Shown: in pieces, positions 52,401 through 54,911 of the stretch | Numbering within the stretch: position 1 is the stretch's first letter | How the letters are laid out: each line of letters begins with the position of its first letter | NCBI GenBank assembly: GCA_017645945.1 | Contig: JAGCNL010000085.1 | Coordinates: forward strand, 1 to 54,911 | DNA from: Salinivirgaceae bacterium | Lineage (GTDB): Bacteria; Bacteroidota; Bacteroidia; Bacteroidales; SZUA-534 | Length of the DNA: 54,911 bases | Direction of reading: 5' to 3' | The notes under the pieces: generated by a model | What the model was told of the DNA's origin: nothing | The model's input: the letters and a program-made list of their open reading frames with translations, nothing else | The model's database searches: none | Made by a program: the position numbers and the translations under genes

Positions 52401-54911
52401 ATGTGAATACCGCCTTCAGTACCGCCAGTGATTGTCAGGTTTTTAATCGTAACAGGCACTATAGTGTTGATTGTGAGTGCCGTACCTATACCATTTGCGT
52501 CAATTTGGTCAGCCGCGTTGCCAGTTTCTCCACACAATGTAATGCTGTTGGCACGTATAGGCACAATCGTGCTTTGTCCACCAGGACTGTCACCACTAAT
52601 GGCTGTCATTTGATCTGAAATTGTCTGCGCACCATCAGGTGTACCGCAGACAACAATCTTGTAATCAACATCAGTGTTACTCATTTTGCTGACTGCTCTG
52701 GCAATGGTGGCAAGCGCATCATCATCAGAGTTTGTGCCGCCGTGGTTGTCATCTCCACCTTTTGTGGCAGATTTCACATAGTACACTATTGCCCAATGCG
52801 CAGTGAGTGTGATGTTACCACTAATTTTGGTTTCGAAATCGAACGGATTGCCTTTGCTGTCGAGCCAATCAACAAAAGAATAACCTTCGCGTGTGGGTAC
52901 AGGAATGCTATTTGATGCAATGACATTGTCATTGCTTACATAGATTATATGCTTTTCTGCACCGCCACTGAATGAACCGCCGTTGGCAACAAATTCAACT
53001 GCCATTTTCGGCTTAAATGTGGCTTTCAACCTGATATCTGATTCAACCTTAATATTCTGAATTGTAGCACTTTGAAGGTCACCAACAGTTGTACCATCAA
53101 TCTCCCAAGAGTCGAATTCGTAACCGTCAGTCGGCTCTGCAGCAATGGTTATTAGTGTGCCGAGTGTATAAGTACCTGCTTCGGCACCATCAACTTTTAC
53201 TGTTCCTGCTCCGGCAGGAATAACCTCAGCTGTTACTGTGCCGACATTCCACTCCCATTTAGCGTAGAGCGTAACATTACCTGTTATAGCGACATTGAAG
53301 TCGAAGGCATTTTTGAAATCACTATCGGTAAACCAGCCTTCGAAACGGTAATTCTCTCTGTCGGGCTTCGGTTCTGTTACAAGCGTGCCATAGTTCTGCG
53401 TAATAGGAGAAACTGTCGCGCCGTCATCAGAGACGAAGGTTATTGTGCATGGAACAGGAGTCCATTTAGCATACAAATCCTTGTTTCCAGTGCTGCCATG
53501 AGCTATGGCTGTAACTTTTGTACCATCAGCAAATTGGCTGTCAGTATACCAACCGTCAAAAGTGTGGCCGACAAGACTAATGTTATCTGCCGTCGGCAAT
53601 TTAATTTCCTTACTTTCAACCGTGTACTGGTTGTCTGGTTTAACATAACCATCAGTCCAAACGCCGTTATTCTCGTGGAAGGTGATAGTATATTCATTAA
53701 TTGTGAACGCGCCAGTAACTGTCAGATTACCCATCGGCATGGTCTTTGGCTTCTCGTTATTGCCGTTGTAAGTCCAGCCGCTGAAGGTGTAGCCAGTCTT
53801 TACTGAATCCTTGCGGAGAGTCAGCTCAGCTTCATATTCAACCATCTTAATCTCGCCATCTATCTTTCCGTCAACAATATAAGTCAATGCGTAGGTGTTT
53901 TTGGTGAAGTTGGCTGTGAATGTCGAATCCTGGGTTATTGTCAGCTTGCGCGGATTGTCGGTGTTGCCGTCGCTCCAGTTCACAAAGTGGAAGCCATTGA
54001 GGGTATCGGGAGTGGCAACAAGCTCTATTTCAGTGCCGTAGGCGTATGTTCCCGCACCTGTAACCTCGCCATTCTCGGCCAAAGTGGCGATTTTGAACGA
54101 GTCGATGGCGAATGTGGCCTCAAAAGCGGTATCGCTCTTGATTGTGAACTCACGTTCTGCGGCTGCCACGCCGTCAGTCCAGCCCATGAAGTGGTAATGC
54201 TCATCGGCTATGGCGGTCAACTCTATTTCTGTACCGTGGTTGAAAGTGGTGTCGGCATTCGGTTCCACCGATATTTCAATCTTGCCGTTTTCTGCGGTGG
54301 TATTTAATTTATAGGTGTTGATTTCGAAGTTTGCCGAGGCAAAGGCAGTGTCGTGCAGTATCAGCGCCGTGCGAGGATTGGCTCGACGGCCGTCGCTCCA
54401 GTTGGTGAAGTGGTAGCCTTCTATCGGGGTTGCCACAATGTCAACCTTCTCGCCGTAAACCTTCGGGCCTACAACTGCCACTGTTCCAATACTTTCGTTG
54501 GTCGATTGAACATCAACAAGGCACTCAACGGGTGCTGTCACGTTGATGAATGCCTCAACGTTAACATAGCGGTTGGCGGTGTCGCCTGCAGCCATCAGAC
54601 CAAAGTTGATTTTATAGTCGTTGGCAACGGCCTTGAGCGGCCAGATAATAAGTTTTGCATCTTTGGTGGCGGCTTTTGTCATAATCACTGCCACTACGGC
54701 CTCACTCTGGAATGTGGTGAGGTTGCCAGCCGCGCTGAACAACATCACGTCATTCTTCTCCGGGTCTTGATTCTCATTTACTGTGAATTTTCCTTTACCA
54801 TATATCTTCAACAGCGCGTAGCCTTTATCGGCTTTCAATGCGGGAGCCGAGTCGGCAATGGCTATGGTGTCTATCTTCTGAACCAGCATCCTTATCGGAC
54901 GGGCGTTCTCA
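46469..54911 (-). CDS. giant modular surface protein with C-terminal FISUMP domain, partial
   Basis: More than 2,800 codons. The frame is open to the right edge (ENARPIRMLVQKID continues past the ATG at 54889), so the true start and any signal peptide lie outside. Order from the N-terminal side: unrecognised region; InlB B-repeat/Flg_new-like repeats (TELTAIADEHYHFMGWTDG-type, FDGWYTDSQFADGTKV, ITGNVTLYAKW; about 54450-52790); four modules, each with a short alpha/beta leader (ADAVAAMNHEYANYTVKVNG) and a Gly-rich beta-helix (TIKNLTITGGYAASGGGISA, NQAISGGGVYISGG) joined by W-containing Flg_new linkers (about 52780-47700); and a FISUMP domain (YVDLGLSSGNLWATCNVGAD to YSGYSVRPVKRP; about 47085-46472). 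Beta-helix parts recall chlamydial Pmp proteins. Probably an adhesin or surface polymer; no anchor is seen. Confidence 0.88.
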   Translation of the reverse strand, partial: ENARPIRMLVQKIDTIAIADSAPALKADKGYALLKIYGKGKFTVNENQDPEKNDVMLFSAAGNLTTFQSEAVVAVIMTKAATKDAKLIIWPLKAVANDYKINFGLMAAGDTANRYVNVEAFINVTAPVECLVDVQSTNESIGTVAVVGPKVYGEKVDIVATPIEGYHFTNWSDGRRANPRTALILHDTAFASANFEINTYKLNTTAENGKIEISVEPNADTTFNHGTEIELTAIADEHYHFMGWTDGVAAAEREFTIKSDTAFEATFAIDSFKIATLAENGEVTGAGTYAYGTEIELVATPDTLNGFHFVNWSDGNTDNPRKLTITQDSTFTANFTKNTYALTYIVDGKIDGEIKMVEYEAELTLRKDSVKTGYTFSGWTYNGNNEKPKTMPMGNLTVTGAFTINEYTITFHENNGVWTDGYVKPDNQYTVESKEIKLPTADNISLVGHTFDGWYTDSQFADGTKVTAIAHGSTGNKDLYAKWTPVPCTITFVSDDGATVSPITQNYGTLVTEPKPDRENYRFEGWFTDSDFKNAFDFNVAITGNVTLYAKWEWNVGTVTAEVIPAGAGTVKVDGAEAGTYTLGTLITIAAEPTDGYEFDSWEIDGTTVGDLQSATIQNIKVESDIRLKATFKPKMAVEFVANGGSFSGGAEKHIIYVSNDNVIASNSIPVPTREGYSFVDWLDSKGNPFDFETKISGNITLTAHWAIVYYVKSATKGGDDNHGGTNSDDDALATIARAVSKMSNTDVDYKIVVCGTPDGAQTISDQMTAISGDSPGGQSTIVPIRANSITLCGETGNAADQIDANGIGTALTINTIVPVTIKNLTITGGTEGGIHMGQFDGDYLACNVTLGANALITGNHQGNWNGEGIQIISGTLTMLEGSKVSGNTNNGYTAQTAIFVDEHGMLDMRGGEISNNGGNAIGNNGTLKIGGAVKIQEAISMQESKQINITKALDVENPIAVRYQYKPCPENNKMVIYDGEVSQNWFSVSKGDINYVVKSDGTLALPTSVDFVYYVGTEEHTLESRPLLSGDKIGTAPEAPLAKEGYEWVGWFEKKTAYEQSLVGNFISSAPFDANTIIGNNSKTYYGVWSKTVELSGSATISEIISGMDLDYYSDIIVEVNGSVGAQAIKLGDEFHSITLKGKTTSSSIDGGWVKGGELPTKSTPALTIKTPIPVIIENLIITGGYADYGGGVYIDRYNAYGDDTNSGDYANVTIGDGAQIINNYAIYGGGVYAKGWLSMRGTAEIKNNTAGSDSDNGSGGGVCLEYATFFMGGGTISGNEAIGEPSAHSSGEVGGYGGGVYVGTFSNMCMHGSAVVGDSSAKSAATSENHSNTANCGGGVYVAGSNNLYLGYKLEFDDSFEITAVPAELTGGIYYNYANANSGEDQHGNGCGGGVSVQYAYTYPPTEMMMASGHIAYNAAEIAGGGVYLVSDSESTQFTMSGGDISTNNAVLGKGVYAGFTSSFNFATFNMSGSAAVAADNDVFLGGIYDGFDNQTTQITITGKLGDGAGATITPSVYSEGAQVLSLATYYDEDEGEDKPITTTSIAAECGKFNVSTEVIKGADEGTFEYQQWRVDENGFLQKYPNVIFEGCNVEPMQLIPGAKIEKPELQGTMTVGDLSYTFKNWYTINAQGDTVVFTFNDAITRDTIIYALWDCNTEFNVQQGANIGNGTFGSIADAVAAMNHEYANYTVKVNGFLTSAQAIEAPAGASIKAWSITLTGTSNTTDGIDCGWRENGNAPDVTVSALTINTAMPVTIKNLTITGGYAASGGGISAYGTKLTIEKGCTITGNQAISGGGVYISGGELILNGGYITNNIATKAKGYTYGGGIYAYRYANVTINDGGISGNKAPYGGGVCVWNPNDPAGTSYITINGGSISNNTANKYEGENLSSGTYYGGTGAGMYIRKDAIIIITGGNITNNEAEASNTGSSDGGGLYIYSPTSFSMQGGTISGNKATYGKGIYLCGAITLGGSPQITDDVCLQYEQPITIASELKTDKAVVLSPAFDGYYDRYPYFTENPILVPDVNISDAVFASALNKFAVTPIVSSGDTTMYYIGDDAKLKRYTAVRFRDSKDVYAQYLKPGETIQDPGTPNHEAVEGVTFKFKGWYVWNGATNEYDEFTSFNTVPTGDIEIWALWDAVIVVAGLSPIQSIADAVELMTNSKYDYIIKIDGGLAYAQTIGPNANAKSITITGTHGYDENSMLYEQSGMLHDKISALGTGSVLTINTSVPVTIENLLLYAGTGTDVGDDEIVGGGLFIKSGANVTIGNNAVINSNQARLGGGVFVAQDATFNMRSGASISGNTSEFGGGVFNNGIFNMSGGTISGNQATNDAHYGNGVYYNGNFNIGGDATIAADNHVLLPEDKKITIISELSNDYVATIWPSNYSEETSWLAIDETLTQTSLSDVCGKFLVVPEENTNWYLDENGKLTTDVRINVENDAVHPYVLSDGSHPVYVGRDVYNSQKDRTYYLTLNNFSRYVTEETGANICLFNCNTNNERTVTYRITVNGENSLGGEFVPGFSFNTGVDYSGAKINVIFDAVSSGILALSCIDNYVVDFNSANVNFSVADGCTFSGKINMDPYSDPNEFFEFAKNNTVDNCYFTIKRSYVDLGLSSGNLWATCNVGADNKQDYYGEHFAWGETEGDREELYSELNYKYHDNPETLPPDNDAADANWGDGWAMPTKEDWMELYHQCYWVWTNNYNSSNVKGFIVYRAKASADKGAKVYEGEEPSTSYSLIDTHIFLPLAGYLDESSNSVIGEDHYGDYWSSTLYIEDTNKAYIQYIDSEYVSDPEVDKAPRYSGYSVRPVKRP

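Overview
The window reads as chromosome of a Bacteroidota member, most likely a gut-type Bacteroidales. The reasons are a FISUMP-type C-terminal domain, BspA-like leucine-rich repeat (LRR) proteins, six-bladed beta-propeller lipoproteins, a FtsK relative with Bacteroidota sequence character, the GT3/GT35/GH57/GH133 glycogen gene set, and TTTG-type -7 promoter boxes. I cannot place it to genus. No rRNA, tRNA, CRISPR array, transposase or integrase was seen.

Region 1 (1-18.7 kb) is accessory-looking. Seven transcription units run on the minus strand, mostly of unrecognised genes. Each unit starts 26-60 bases downstream of one copy of a short palindromic element (called C here; copies C1-C5, C7, C8), which probably carries the promoter. 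An eighth copy, C6, has no minus-strand gene to drive; together with C5 it flanks the only plus-strand gene, an AAA ATPase of the DUF4143 type. The tail of a second ATPase of this kind is cut by the left edge. Within the units are four BspA-like LRR proteins without signal peptides, an RtcB RNA ligase, a soluble FtsK paralogue, and a DnaB C-domain paralogue that has lost the Walker A lysine. The two motor-like proteins are each linked to near-identical copies of two small proteins (here A, 197 residues, and B, about 145 residues with a cysteine cluster). This duplicated B-A-motor module under shared control elements is the best candidate here for an undescribed system.

Region 2 (19.0-37.0 kb, plus strand) is an RND efflux operon: TolC-type outer membrane protein, lipoprotein adaptor, six beta-propeller lipoproteins (five of them tandem paralogues), two RND permeases, then a seventh propeller lipoprotein. 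The spacers between the paralogues carry several kinds of short dispersed repeats. A perfect 12-bp bidirectional terminator closes the operon.

Region 3 (37.1-46.2 kb, minus strand) is a glycogen operon: debranching enzyme with a histone H1-like Lys/Ala tail, a GT4 glycosyltransferase, a GH57 enzyme, and a fusion of a GT3 glycogen synthase to a GT35 alpha-glucan phosphorylase.

Region 4 (46.4-54.9 kb, minus strand) is one very large surface-type protein, open at the right edge: InlB/Flg_new-like repeats, four beta-helix modules, and a C-terminal FISUMP domain, followed by a terminator.

Calls are by eye from translated sequence and remembered family motifs; no database search was run.
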